Positions 1-12,200 of a DNA stretch of 64,000 nt are shown here, in pieces (position 1 is the first letter of the stretch; every line of letters starts with the position of its first letter). Location: contig VXBA01004870.1 of assembly GCA_013399895.1 (NCBI GenBank), positions 186,001-250,000 of the forward strand. The letters run 5' to 3'. The stretch comes from Serilophus lunatus. Taxonomy: Eukaryota; Chordata; Aves; Passeriformes; Eurylaimidae. The position numbers were made by a program, and so were the translations under genes. The notes beneath the pieces were generated by a model. The model had not been told where the DNA came from, ran no database searches, and saw only the letters and a list, made by a program, of their open reading frames with translations.

Positions 1-482
1 AATTAAAAATGTTGCCAAGTATGTTTTAAGTACATACCTGCAGAGAAATGTTTTGCTAGTGTTTCTCGTTGGGACCTTTATTTTGTGAAACTTTAGGAAT
101 TGGTGGTTGACGTCATATCTTTGTCTCTAATGCTTCTGCTAAGAAGTTTTAGACTACAATAGGAGGTTATTCTCTGCCATATTCTGCAACAGAATAGTGG
201 TTTCTGGTTTTGGATATTTCAGTCTGAACTTTGTAACTGAGCATGGAGAGAACTTTACTAGAACGTGTGCTCTGGACTGCCATAGCAGCTAAAGGCAAGC
301 CTGGTCCTGTTTGGCGCATGTGATGATCTAATCAGCTAAGCCCTGACATCTCTGAATTTGACCCAGTTTAGACAATACCTTCAGTTTTTTTATTTCTATG
401 GTGCACACACTTTTGCTGAATTTCTGGTTTGCCTTAAGCAATTCCAGACGCAGGCTGCCTTCCACTGCCAGAGCTCCTTATG

Positions 483-830
483 TAGAATCATAGAATCATT
501 TTGTTTGGGAAAGACCTCTAAGATCACTGAATCCAACCATTAACCCAGCAATGCTAAGTCCACCGGAAAACCATGTTCCTAAGTGCTACATCTATATGTC
601 TTTTAAACACCTCCAAGGATGGTGACTCAAAAATTTCCATGGGCAGCCTGTTACAATGCTCGACAACCCTTTCTGCAATGAAGTTTTTCCTAATATTCAG
701 TATAAATCTCCCCTGCTGCAACTTGAGGGCATTTTTGCTATCCCTGTAACTTGTTACCTGGGAGAAGAGAATGACCCTCACCTTAATACAACCTCCTTTC
801 AGGTAGTTGTAGAGAGCAAGAGGATCTACC
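483..830 (-). mobile_element. CR1 LINE 3' fragment
   Basis: The + strand begins with the reverse complement of the CR1 tail (TAGAATCATAGAATCATTTT) and continues through AAGACC..AAGATCACTGAATCCAACC. On the minus strand the translated tail shows NIRKNFIAERVVEHCNRLP and FESPSLEVFKRH, the usual avian CR1 ORF2 end. It is 5'-truncated at about 350 bases and diverged. The left border is sharp; the right border is approximate. Confidence 0.85.
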
Positions 831-1014
831 CAGTCCTTTCAGCCACTCTTCCTTTTACCATTTCCTTCCCCAGGAAATACAGCTGCTGTGTTGCATCTTG
901 GACCTTTTCGCCTCCCAAGCACAATATAGCCTTGTTAAAACTTATTTTCTGTTCTCCCCCATGGTTACCCACCAAAATCAAGTGAGACAGGTGTAGTGCT
1001 AGAAGAAAAATATG

Positions 1015-1185
1015 TAGGATCATTAAAGCTGGAAAAGACCTTTTAGATCATTGAGTCCAACCATTAACCTGGCAGTGCCGTGTTACTACAAAACCATCTC
1101 CCCAAGTGCCACATCCATGTGTTTTTTTGAACACTTCCAGGGGTAGTGTTGCCACCACTATAATGCTGCAAGGTGTCTAAACCTC
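1015..1185 (-). mobile_element. CR1 LINE 3' fragment (second copy)
   Basis: The sequence GGAAAAGACC..TTAGATCATTGAGTCCAACC is the same CR1 tail in the same orientation as the copy at 483. It continues through CACATCCATGTGTTTTTTTGAACACTTCC. It carries its own 3' end, so it is a separate insertion. It is short and old. Confidence 0.75.
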
Positions 1186-3068
1186 GTGTTGAGAAAGAGA
1201 CGTTATATAAAAATAGCCGTCTCTTTAAAATCTGAGGGAAGGAAAACATTTTAAACCCTTTTTCTGAATGCATTTGAATGTGGTGCTTGGTTTGCTCTCC
1301 TACGCTGGGTTCCTGGACTCAGTGCAGTGGCTCTCACAGCAGAGTGAGAGGCAATCCCAGCACCACTGACACACGCATCTCAAGGAATTTCCATCCACCT
1401 ACATGCATCCTCGTGGAGGGGAACTCCAGCATAAACCTTCACTTCCCCGTCCTGGCCAAGCATGCTGGCAGCTGGTGTTGGTGTAAGAAATGCCTGACCA
1501 CTGGCTGCTTTCCCTCCACCTGCCTCTGTGGTGCAGGTGCTGCTGCTGCCCCAGCACTGCTGCCCCGAGACACTGGATGTCCTGCCCTCTGCTTTGAAGG
1601 CGTGCTAAAGGGTTTCATGCACTAAATGGTTTTCAACCTTCCTAAAACCCCGATAAGTTTTATCTTGTGAACTGCTGCTGGTTTTCTGTGTTATCTTGTG
1701 TTCTCTACAATTACTTGCTCTGCCAAGCAAAAGCTGAGAAGCTCTGCTTTGAAATGTCAGTTTGTACAGAAAGTTTTTTATATCAATTCATTCTGAGCCA
1801 AATGATTGCGTAGACTGTGCTTTGCAAGGAGCAAAGGGCATGTGCTAAATGGCTGTGGCCTCAGAAACCTTTGAGTAACTGCTGAACTGTGAATTTTGCA
1901 ACATCTCTCATGGACTGCTCACCGTCTGGAGTTGTTGCATGTAACTCAGCAAACACAGGTTATACACCTGTTGTTCCCATGGCCTTCAGAGAGGGGTTAC
2001 TGAGGTTAGTGACTTGTAGTGGAAATTTTCTTCAGGAATGGTGGATTGACTTAAGAACTTGCCAAGCATTTGAGTGGTTTTTTCATCCAAAATAACTCTC
2101 ATTAAAAACATTAATGAAATATCAATTGTGTCTTTAAGTATAATGAGAAATAATATAATTTTATAAAGGAAAGAAATCCAATTCTATTTTACTAATGTAT
2201 TTTGAGAAGTACTTAGGCAACACTAAGAAGTCCCAAAGGGAGCCTTTGAGTGCAAAGCAAGGTTTGAAAGTTTGAAAAACTTCTCTTATTTTGAACCTAA
2301 GGCTTTCATTCCATTTAGCTCTCTCACAGAAAGCAAATGAATAGAAAAGATCTACCTGTAGTCTTTAAAGCAAGAAGCCTGAAATTTGTAACCTGATACT
2401 TGAAAAAAGTGTAGTAGATGGTAATTTAATTAACAGATTTTAAGAAATTATTGTTTTGATTATTGTTTTGTATACTGTAGATAATCCAGTGGGGGAATTT
2501 CCATTGAAAATATCACTGTGAAATGCAGTATTTGTATGCTGATAACTGGATGCATTTCTTCTTGAAGTCTAATTTCAGTCTTCCTCTTTGTACTTGCTGG
2601 ATTCTTTGTGTGGAAAAAGTCTGTCCTTGAAATTTCATATAGAAAAAAATAAATGTTTAATTTTCACACAGGACTTGTGATACAAAAAAGATCATCTGTA
2701 ATGAATCCTTGAATAATTTATAATAGCCAAGAGGTGCTCATATTTTTTTATTGACCTTAAGACAGTTTCTAACAAACTTGAGGGAAAGTGCAATTTCAGT
2801 GACTAAGGAAAGCCATCTCTAGATATTCAAGCTATAGGGGAAGGTCAAGAATTCAGTTGATTGCAGAGTCTTTTTCTATAGAATTCCAGCAGTCATTTTT
2901 CCCTTGATAAAATATTTCCATGCCACAAATACTAAGCTAGAAGCTTAGTCCCAACTGTAGTAAGATTTCATGAGAAGGAGGGTAAGGTCAGACCAAATGA
3001 GCATATTTTCTGCTTCTCTTTTAAAAGTAGTACCTCTGTTGGGAGTGAAAATGCCCTTCAGAGTTCAC

Positions 3069-3084
3069 AAAAAAAAAAAAAAAA
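3069..3084 (+). repeat. Poly(A) tract, 16 bases
   Basis: This homopolymer lies 80 bases upstream of the exon a acceptor. It sits in a non-repeat context, so it is not clearly a retroposon tail. Confidence 0.85.
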
Positions 3085-3163
3085 GGCAAAATAAATCTGC
3101 CCAACCCAGGTCTCTCTGTAACATCACTGCTGTGACAAGTCATTGTTTTTTCCTTTGTTGCAG

Positions 3164-3273
3164 GAGAAAATTTCGACCAGAGTCCCTTAAGAAGAACCTT
3201 CAAGTCCAAAGTTTTGGCCCATTACCCTCAGAACATTGAGTGGAACCCCTTTGACCAGGATGCTGTCAACATG
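3164..3273 (+). CDS. DENND5B: DENND5B exon a: start of uDENN region
   Basis: This exon begins with the last two bases of a split Gly codon and reads ENFDQSPLRRTFKSK through WNPFDQDAVNM (about residues 43-79). The acceptor is TTTGTTGCAG and the donor is GTAGGT after a complete Met codon (phase 0). The RRTFKSKVLAHYP stretch is the conserved N-terminal basic segment of DENND5 proteins, at the entry to the uDENN domain. The first coding exon, with the initiator Met and the RFA-Y start, is not in the window. Confidence 0.94.
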
Positions 3274-6200
3274 GTAGGTAGAGAAACTCTCTTCTCAAGC
3301 TGTTACCTAACAACTTCAACTCTCAAGAGGCTCCTGGGTTGTTCACAACCAGCTCTAGTGATGTGATGAATGAGGTGCTTCTGCTGGGACTAAGAGCACC
3401 ACTGGGCCTGCTGGTCAAAAAGTTGTGGAGGAGGAGGTATTGTGAAAATACAGAATACTTTTGGGCATAACAAGAGTAAAATACTGTGTTTCCCTCATTA
3501 GTTCTAGTTCTGAGTCTGCTGCATGATGAAACAAGTCTAACCACTGTCCCAGTGGCATGGTGAGAAGGGGTGTAGTCACATACCCACAGGTAGGAAGGAG
3601 GAAAATATTAATATATCCATGTGAAATTTCTGAGTACAAAAACTTTGTTATTCTGCATAGAGCAAGGGAAAGAGAAATCTTTATGCAGAACCTGTAACTT
3701 ATCACAGCTTTTGCTGGGTCATCACTTTTAATGGCACCTCTGCATCAATATATCTTGAGTACATCCCTTTCTTCTCAGCTAAATTTGGTGTGGGAATCTG
3801 TGTCTAAGTCCCATGGGCATGGAAAGGAGAAGAAAAGTTTTTGGAATGAGGGCAGTGACAACTGAAAGACTGATGATCCGTTTGGAGTTTTTCTAAAGAG
3901 TTGATATTCAAAGGCTGTTTCCAAGAGCATCAAAGCACTTGTTAAGAACATAACCTGACAACACAGTACTAGTATTTGAGCTTCCCAGTATAGAAAATGC
4001 CATTTGTTTTTCAAATTAAAAGTAACCAGCTTCTAACTGTTTTCAAAAACTGTGTATTGGGGTCTAATTCAATATTGGAAAATTAGGGTATCCCTTCCCC
4101 CCAGTCTAGTTTAGATGTGCTTTGCCTTTGAGGAGGGTAGGACAGCATACCAGCTACTCCAAAACAGAACTGACGTCAGTGTATGGTGCAGGTATGAAGT
4201 CGGGAGGATCTCCTCATCCAGGAGACAGAGAGGTGAGGAATACATAAAACCTACAATAAAATGGCTTTTGCAAAAGCAAAACTTCCCTGCAGTCATGAAG
4301 ATGTAGAAATCTGAAGTTCATCTCAGTTTTTGCCGAATTGTATTTTTAAGTATTGTGCCAAATATTTAACATGAAAGTACAGGAGCTGGAAGTAGCAGTG
4401 ACCTAGAGAGCTGATACTCTGGCACTGAACATGCATAGAAAGGCAGAGATGAGCCAAATCACTCCCTCTGCCTGCTGGTAGCAGGGGATTTCTGTCTTCT
4501 GCTTCCAAGTGTTCACTGATGGAGGTGGTGTGGTGTTTGGCCAGGTCTCCACATCACTTTGCTTATACTGAAGGCAGGAAGGACTCAGAGTGATGCTTCC
4601 AGCCGTTAATATGGTAATAATTCAACTGCCAAGGCTCTTTATGCCTTCTGGTTCTGCCTTTGAATTGGGGATGTTCTAAGGAGAAGTGATGGGGGGTCTA
4701 CAGCAGGAATATAGCAGCTGGAATTAATGTATTATTTGTCTCTCACATTACAGTTGAAAACGTCTAGTATTCATGAAGTGTAATTGTAGTTTCAGATAAA
4801 AATGGAATGCTAAAACCAGCATGAGACCTATTAAAATAAAATAATTGAACTGAGTTACATTCAACTAAAATCTAATAGCTGAAGAACACATCTTTCATTT
4901 GCAATGTGTCTTTGAGGGAAAAAAACCCCACATTTACTAACAGCAGCAGTATTTAATGATCTTTTAAATCATCTTTTGGAAAACTTCTTATTGTTTTGAT
5001 CTGAAACATCATTTAAAATAATATCCACCTCTACAGAGTCCCTTGGGGCAATTATTGGCCTTTCTGATCTTGCCTTGCTGTATTAGTTCTGCCTATGTGT
5101 TTGCTTTATGTGAGCTTCCAGAAGCAATTTTCCTCAGAGAAGAAAATGCATAAATCCTTGAAGGTTAACTTGTGAGAACTCTGGCTTTGCTGGATGCCTA
5201 AGGAATTTCAATTGCCTTCTGGAACCATCCTGTCACTTTAAAAATAGCCCCCTGAACTCCCAAGCAGTCAAGCTGCCTGAGAGTCATGTTTTCTCTCACT
5301 TTCAAAGTATGTATCAAAGTACAGAGTTCTCTTTAATAGGGAAGTGGGTTTTTTTCCCCACTGCTTGTTGTCATTATCCCTGCCTAACCTCGCATGCTAT
5401 CTTCTGTGGCCATTCTGCAAGTAATGTGTTGTACCAAACTAAAGGTACAAGTAGAGAGGAAGCAGAAATTTTTAGCAAACAAGCCTCCTATTTCAGCCCT
5501 CTGGTTCATCAAGATTTTTAAGTCTTTGCCTGTATTTCTGAAGCCCAAGGAAGCATTATCTGTTTAATATCTCATGTACTGAAATAAAAGAAATAAAGGT
5601 TCCCTGGTGTCATTTGAAGGAGCAGGCTTTAGCATAAACAAAAGCATCTTTCTCTCCACCCCCTCACCCGTAGTGCAATTTGGATATGGAACTTGCTGTC
5701 GCGACATGTTTCGAACATGAGAAATATAGAGAGGCTTAAAAAGTGAAATGGAGGATCTAATGGAGAGGAGGTGAACCAGCGCTAGTGGGCAGTGGTCCAG
5801 AGGAAACCTTTGGTTCAGAAATACCTGCAACTGGTGATGGCTGGGAGAAGAAAGAGTGTGTGTCCTGCCTCTGTGTTCAGGGAAAGGGTGTCTCCTACTC
5901 ATGACTCCTAGAGACATTATGGATTAGTTGATATCTTCTTATCTGTCCTGGTGCAGCTTCCTTTTGTTTAGAAACCGTCTTGATTATAAGCCTTATTGCA
6001 AATGCAATGTAATTTAACGTTTTTCTGCTGATGGATACATAATATAAATAGTAAAGTGCTCTGGAAACCAAAATCCCATGCTTTGGTCAGTCATCTCGGA
6101 TAGTTTTCAGTGTTTATACAAAGATGCAATACGGGTGACTGACTACCTTCTCACTGTTAGCCAGCCAGCTTCACATCAGCAGGCAAAGATTTCACCCCCT

Positions 6201-9200
6201 TAGCACATCCCAACACTCTCCTGTGGCATGTGTGACACAGATGAGATGGGAAGCGATTGATGTCCGAGGCCCTAAGATGAAAGTTTTCATGCATTAACCG
6301 CAAATTCAAAGCTTTCTGTGTAGCTGCAAAATGAGTACAGGCTCTTCCTTTTGATCTTAGCTTCTTAAGTGACTCTTGGTTGCTCTTCCTGCCTCAGTGC
6401 TTCCCATCTTCTTTCTTTCTCCCTTTTTTCTCACGTCCTCTTGTAGGTCTAACAAGTGCAGCAGTCTCTGTGCCAGGATTTGCAGCCAAGGTCTTAAAAT
6501 GTTGTTATTCTGCGTATGTCAAGCTGTGTCTGAAACTTAATAGATAGGTATCCCTTTGTGTGTATATACTCAGTATATAAAGGAGGAGGGAATAGTAATT
6601 AAGACTTGGAGGAAATTCAAACAGCCTTCTGAAACTGCTTCAGCTGATCTGAATTTCCCTGATGCTTATCTGTTCTTGATCATACCAGTATATATAATTT
6701 TCTTATCCTGGTATTTTTCTGTAAAGTGAAAAAAATATAATCTGCAAAGTGAGGCAAATATAATCTTTGATAGCATTGAGATTTAAACCTATGATTTCAG
6801 CCTGGTTGGCTTTGATAAGGCTTCTAGCAACCACTGAAAACCCACATTCTAGAAATAATTTTTTATTAAGCGAGCCTGCCAAAAAATGAGGTTAAGAGAG
6901 ATATTTATTGTGCAGAATAAATTTAAATAAAGTGTGAAACAAGGATTTTTTACTACCTCTTTATTGGAGAAACCTTAACCATGGCATTGCTGTTAATGCT
7001 ACAATAAAAACTGTAAAGCTTTTGAATGAAAATGTGTCTTCTGTTCAAAAATGGTTCAAGCTGCAATTTCATGGTTTGTGTCAGCAAAGCCCATCAATTG
7101 AATTAAATTCTTTTACCATCTCCAGGCTACTTATTTCCCTAGACATTACCAGTACATAAAAGCTGTCCTAGATAATTTAGGGGCCTGATAGCCTTTTGGA
7201 AAGTGGGTCTGGACCACTTGCCTAAATATCAGCTGGTAGCTGCTTAATCAGACTTTAAAATTTCAAATGGTCTCTGCAAGGTGCACTGCTGAAGTTCAAG
7301 TAGGATGTGCCTGAAAATATACGATTATTTCTCTTGACCTCTTCCGCCATCAGAAGAATTTACTCCTGGTCAAGGTGAGACGAGGGGACACAATCAGCTG
7401 TGTGTAAATTCATATCCCTTGGGAAAGTTGGCTTCTACTGTTGCCTTTTGGAAAAAGAGGCACACTTTGAAGGCTCTTCCTCAACTCTTTCCTTTTTTTT
7501 TTCTTCAGATGGAAGGTACAAAGGCAGCCTTCATTCTTCATTTGTAAAGATATTGACCTAGCTAGAGCATGAGGAATTTCCTGCTAATGTGTATCCAAAC
7601 TAGTTTTGCTGGATGATTTTTATTTTGTATTAGATAGCTGATAGCATTCCTGAGGAATGTCTGGAAAAATGCCTCCGGTTATATAAATACTAGGGCCGTA
7701 TTTCGGAGAAACACCCAGTGTAGTAGAAACTGCAAAGGATTTGGCTGAGTGGTAAATCAGAGGCTTTCTTAGATTTTGGGTGTTTCCTGCCCCACTCCCC
7801 CTTTTTTTCCTGATCTAAGCTATTTTGTAGCACTTAAAGAAGAAAGTAAGTGTAATAGCTGCCAGTCATTTGGGTTTTGAGGGTGTTTTTTTTCTCCCCC
7901 CATAAAATTAGAGAAGATCAAAGAATTTCAAGAAGTCTGTAATTTGAATTCAGTGGTATGAGATGCTTCCTTGGCTCTCTGATTTTAGAGTACTGTGGGC
8001 ATGATATATGCAAATGAGAACAAAACTGGATGTTTTTATATGATGCTTCAGTAAATAACACAAAGACTATTCAGTAGTGAAAATAATTTCAGAAAGCAAT
8101 GCAAATTAGTCATAATGACAGTAAGTGGGTCATTTTGGAGGGTGTTTTCTTCAGTTGTGTCTACCTCTTCTTTTAAGTAGCATCAGTTTTAGGCTGTTTG
8201 CTGTTGGATACTTTTCAGGCAGATTATGTTGAATGATAAATGGCTTGTTGTGATGCACTGAGTAAAAAGAAAGTGCCTGTACAGCAAAAACAACAAAATA
8301 AGATTGCAGCTCAGATAATTGTGTCTATTTCTTTTCTCTTCTCTTAGCTGTGTATGCCCAAAGGGCTGTCTTTCAGGACGCAGGCTGATAACAGAGATCC
8401 GCAGCTCCACTCCTTCATCATCACCAGAGAGGATGGCTCTCGTACATATGGGTTTGTGCTCACGTTCTATGAGGAGGTCACAAGCAAGCAGATCTGCACA
8501 GCCATGCAAACACTGTACCAGATGCACAATGCAGAGCAATACAGCAGTGTCTGTGCCTCCTCCTCGTGCAGCATGGACTCCCTGGCCAGCAGCATTGACG
8601 AGGGCGACGCCACGTCCCTCGCCAAGCTCCAGCGGTACAACTCCTACGACATCAGCAGAGACACACTGTACGTCTCCAAATGCATATGCCTCATCACCCC
8701 TCTGCCCTTCATGCAAGCCTGCAAGAAGTTCCTGATCCAGCTCTACAAGGCAGTGACCTCCCAGCAGCCACCACCTCTGCCATTGGAGAGCTACATCCAC
8801 AACATCCTCTACGAGGTGCCCCTGCCACCCCCAGGAAGGTCCCTGAAGTTTTATGGGGTCTATGAGCCCATCATTTGCCAGAGACCTGGGCCCAATGAGC
8901 TGCCACTCTCTGACTACCCACTGCGGGAGGTCTTTGAGCTGCTGGGCCTGGAGAACCTTGTCCAGGTTTTCACCTGTGTTCTTCTGGAGATGCAGATCCT
9001 TCTGTACTCACAAGGTGGGCACCCATCCAGTGATGCACATTGGATCTGTTTCCATTGGGCAGTTCCTGGGCAGCTGCTGCCACAGGACCTAATATAATTA
9101 AATGTTATATGGAATTAACGTTGATTTTTAGGAGCATGAGAATATAACGAAGAAATGTGAGAGAAATTAGTCTGTCCTAATGAAAGCACTAAATTATTAT

Positions 9201-12200
9201 TATTTTCTCCAGGCAGCATTTAATTGTGTATTGTATTTATCACTTGTGACAGCTAAAAATAGAATTCATTTGATTATTAACCATATACTGCCCTGCAAGA
9301 CAGCATGAAACTAATCATATATTGAAGTTCGGTGAGATTTCCTCCCTCCCATACAATGGATATGTTCTGGTTAAAATCCTGGATGTTTTTTAGCACTTGG
9401 AGGCTGAAGATTTGGAGGCTGGGTTGAAACGGAGTGGGTCATCCCTTTGTAGTCCTGACTGAGATATTTGGGAACTTTGCTTACGAGGATGCTGGTACTT
9501 GTTTCTGAGACACTTAAGACTGCAGTTGGCCACGGCTGGCTACGCTGGCAGAAGTTGCTTGCACAGAACCTATCTGTGTTGAAGTATGCCAACAAGCTTT
9601 TTGAAACCTGATCTGTGCCTTTCCTTTTCCAATGATGTCTTTCTGCAATAGTGCAATACTCTGCTCCAGGTCTGGGGAATTCTGACTTAGCACTAGGCAT
9701 GGTCTGAGATTCTACACCTCTCCTAGTGTTTTCTGTACAGTATTGGTTGCTGTGAATCAGTCCTGGTGATATTTGGGTACCAAATGTACATGCCACAAAT
9801 GTTGCAGTGTGCCAGAGTGCCCAAACATGTCAGGTTCAAATTTCCTGCTGACTTTCAAAGGATGTTCACGCCTTTTGGAGGTTTCTCTAAGTTTCACTAG
9901 GTGCCTAACCATATTATTTGGGTTTTCAAATGACATCTGTGATGTTGACCCTAAATTAGGAAAATGTGCTTCAGGGAAAAATTTTCAGGGTGGGAGGGTA
10001 TGGTTTCATCAAAGTGGAATGAAAAACATACACATACCTTTTATTGAAAAGAGAAAAAGGCGCTGAATACCTGTACTGTTTAAGAGATGTAGTTCAAGCA
10101 ATGTGCATCTTGAAATGGAGAGGGGAGAGAGGATGGGAAGTCATCTAAAATGAGTACAGGTAGTGAACCTTCAGGCTCCAGAAGGGAATGCTTTGCTTTG
10201 TCATCTAAAAGAAAAGGTCAGTAAGTGTCTAATGGTAATGCTAATAACTGCATGACTGAGAATGGGGAAGAATGTTCAGGGAGGTGGAAAGAGGGGGTAG
10301 TTCTTCTGCCAATGACTGAATTCAAAGGATTGCTAGTTCTTTGTGGAGCACTTCTCCACGTGGGCTCCAGGGGTTTGCTTTCAAGAACTGAAAATGAAGG
10401 GGTTTATCTTCTCTCGGTTTGAAGTATGAGCAGAAATCCTGCTGTTAGTTTTGATTAGCCTGTTTTTCCCCTCCCTTCTGCTTCTCTGTGTGTGTGTGTG
10501 CACTTACCCTCTTTCTCCTTCTGTTTGAACTATGCTGCCTTTGCTACTTTCTGCTGAGATTTGACATTAAACAGCAGCACCACTGAAATGCTTCCTCACC
10601 CATCCCACCCTAGCCCTGCTTATGGACTCACTGAAAATGGAAAAATGTGTTTGTCAGGTTCTATTTTAGTAATATTCTGTGCATTTGGATAGCAACCTGT
10701 TTTTGCATTACTTTTGTAATAGTCCTTGAGACAGTTACAGAATATACACTGAATAATTTTTACCCAATTTTCAGTGCCACCAGAAGTTAGGTAAATGTTA
10801 TTCTTCCAGTTACTGGCTGTAATTTAAAGTTTACTTGTTTTGTTTGTTTTCACTGTATATTTTTTAAAGAAAAATGGAAAAATGAGAAGTAATCCTTTTG
10901 ACCCTTCAAAATTCAGATTTTTTGTCTCTCTCCTCTATTATTTGTGAATGTAGAGGAGTCCTTGACATGACCTTCACTTCCCTATCTGGTGTAGACACAA
11001 CTTGATGGTGCATGGGGAAAAGTATATATTTGTATTAGAGAAATTCTGTTATTATGTAAATAGCGTTATAATGCTGGTTCCCAGAGGTGAGGAATGTGGA
11101 GTAGAGGGCAAGTGCAAAGCCTCAGTTTTGGAATACCCTGACAGCTGAGTGCATGGCTAATTGTGCACTGTGGCTTCTTTTAAATGTCAGCCTTATGAAT
11201 CCTGAAAGAGAAAACAGCAGCTATTTTCCAGCAGCAGCTAGCAGGGATTTTTCAAGTTCGTCCTTCTTCCCCTTCTTGTTTTACAGAGAATGGACTGTGT
11301 TTCCAGTGGCCTAGTCTTGCTCTGACTTTCTCAAACTTAACAAGAGATTAGAAGATGGTCTTGCATCCATTGGTTGCAATTTCAATCAAGACAGTATTAT
11401 TCATCCAAAATGAGAATTCAGTTAGTGCTATAAATCAGAGCACTGGACCAAAACCTATTTCAGTTCACCAAACTATTTCAGTGAGAGAGCTGTATGGGAA
11501 ATGGGAGCTGACTTTTTTGTTGCTATCCTAGGCCTGTTGGAATGAATCTTTTCATTCAATCTTGCCAAAAATTTTGATTGTCTTTTAAAGAATAAATACG
11601 TATTTTGGAAAGTTGACTGCAAGTATAAATGGTTGCACAACCCTGACCATACAATGAGACTAGTTAACGATAACAGCAGTGAATGGCTGGCAGGAAGGTT
11701 GCACAGAGACTGTGCTGGCTTTTCTGAGGTGGATTTTCTCAAGGGAACTAGGAGTTGATGATGGAAAGGTATATTTTTAACCCTGTAGCTGACGCATAAT
11801 GTTTCCAGCAGCCTGAACAAAGGCATCTAACTAAATGAAGAGGTGAGGGTGTCGAATGACTTTACCCAGCTTGCCCTGGATGTGTTCCCAGCATGGTTAC
11901 AAGAGTGTCGGCACAGCTCTGTGGTGGCAACAGGACCAGTGGGGAGCTGTTTGTACCATGGCTGCTGCAGTCAACTTTGGGTATCTAGTTGCTTTGTTCC
12001 TGGTATTTTACAGGTGAGTGGCATCCTGTCACTTGGGAAAATGTAGAGATTTTAGTGGACTGTAACTTGACTTTACAGCTGTGGTGGTCAAGCAGAGGGG
12101 TTGAGACTGACTTAAAAGAATGATGAGCTCATTTTTTTGAGCTGCTTTGTCCCCAGACATTTTGGACTGCAGACAGCTACATCAAGTTTACAGTTTATAC

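Larger units (their letters stand above)
1..3163 (+). other. DENND5B: 3' part of the DENND5B intron before exon a
   Basis: The region is AT-rich non-coding sequence with the two minus-strand CR1 fragments. The stretch 1278-1620 is richer in G and C but shows no recognisable gene. No extra coding exon in phase with exon a was recognised. Confidence 0.8.

Noticed and set aside
554..781. A 75-codon minus-strand frame with a protein-like tail
   Set aside because: It is the degraded CR1 ORF2 end of the LINE copy at 483-830.
5564..5917. A 117-codon minus-strand open frame in the intron after exon a
   Set aside because: No motif or family was recognised and there is no splice or promoter context. 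It is treated as chance.
9371..9796. A 141-codon minus-strand open frame in the intron after exon b
   Set aside because: It has no recognisable motif, is low in conserved-type residues, and has intron-like composition. It is most likely chance.
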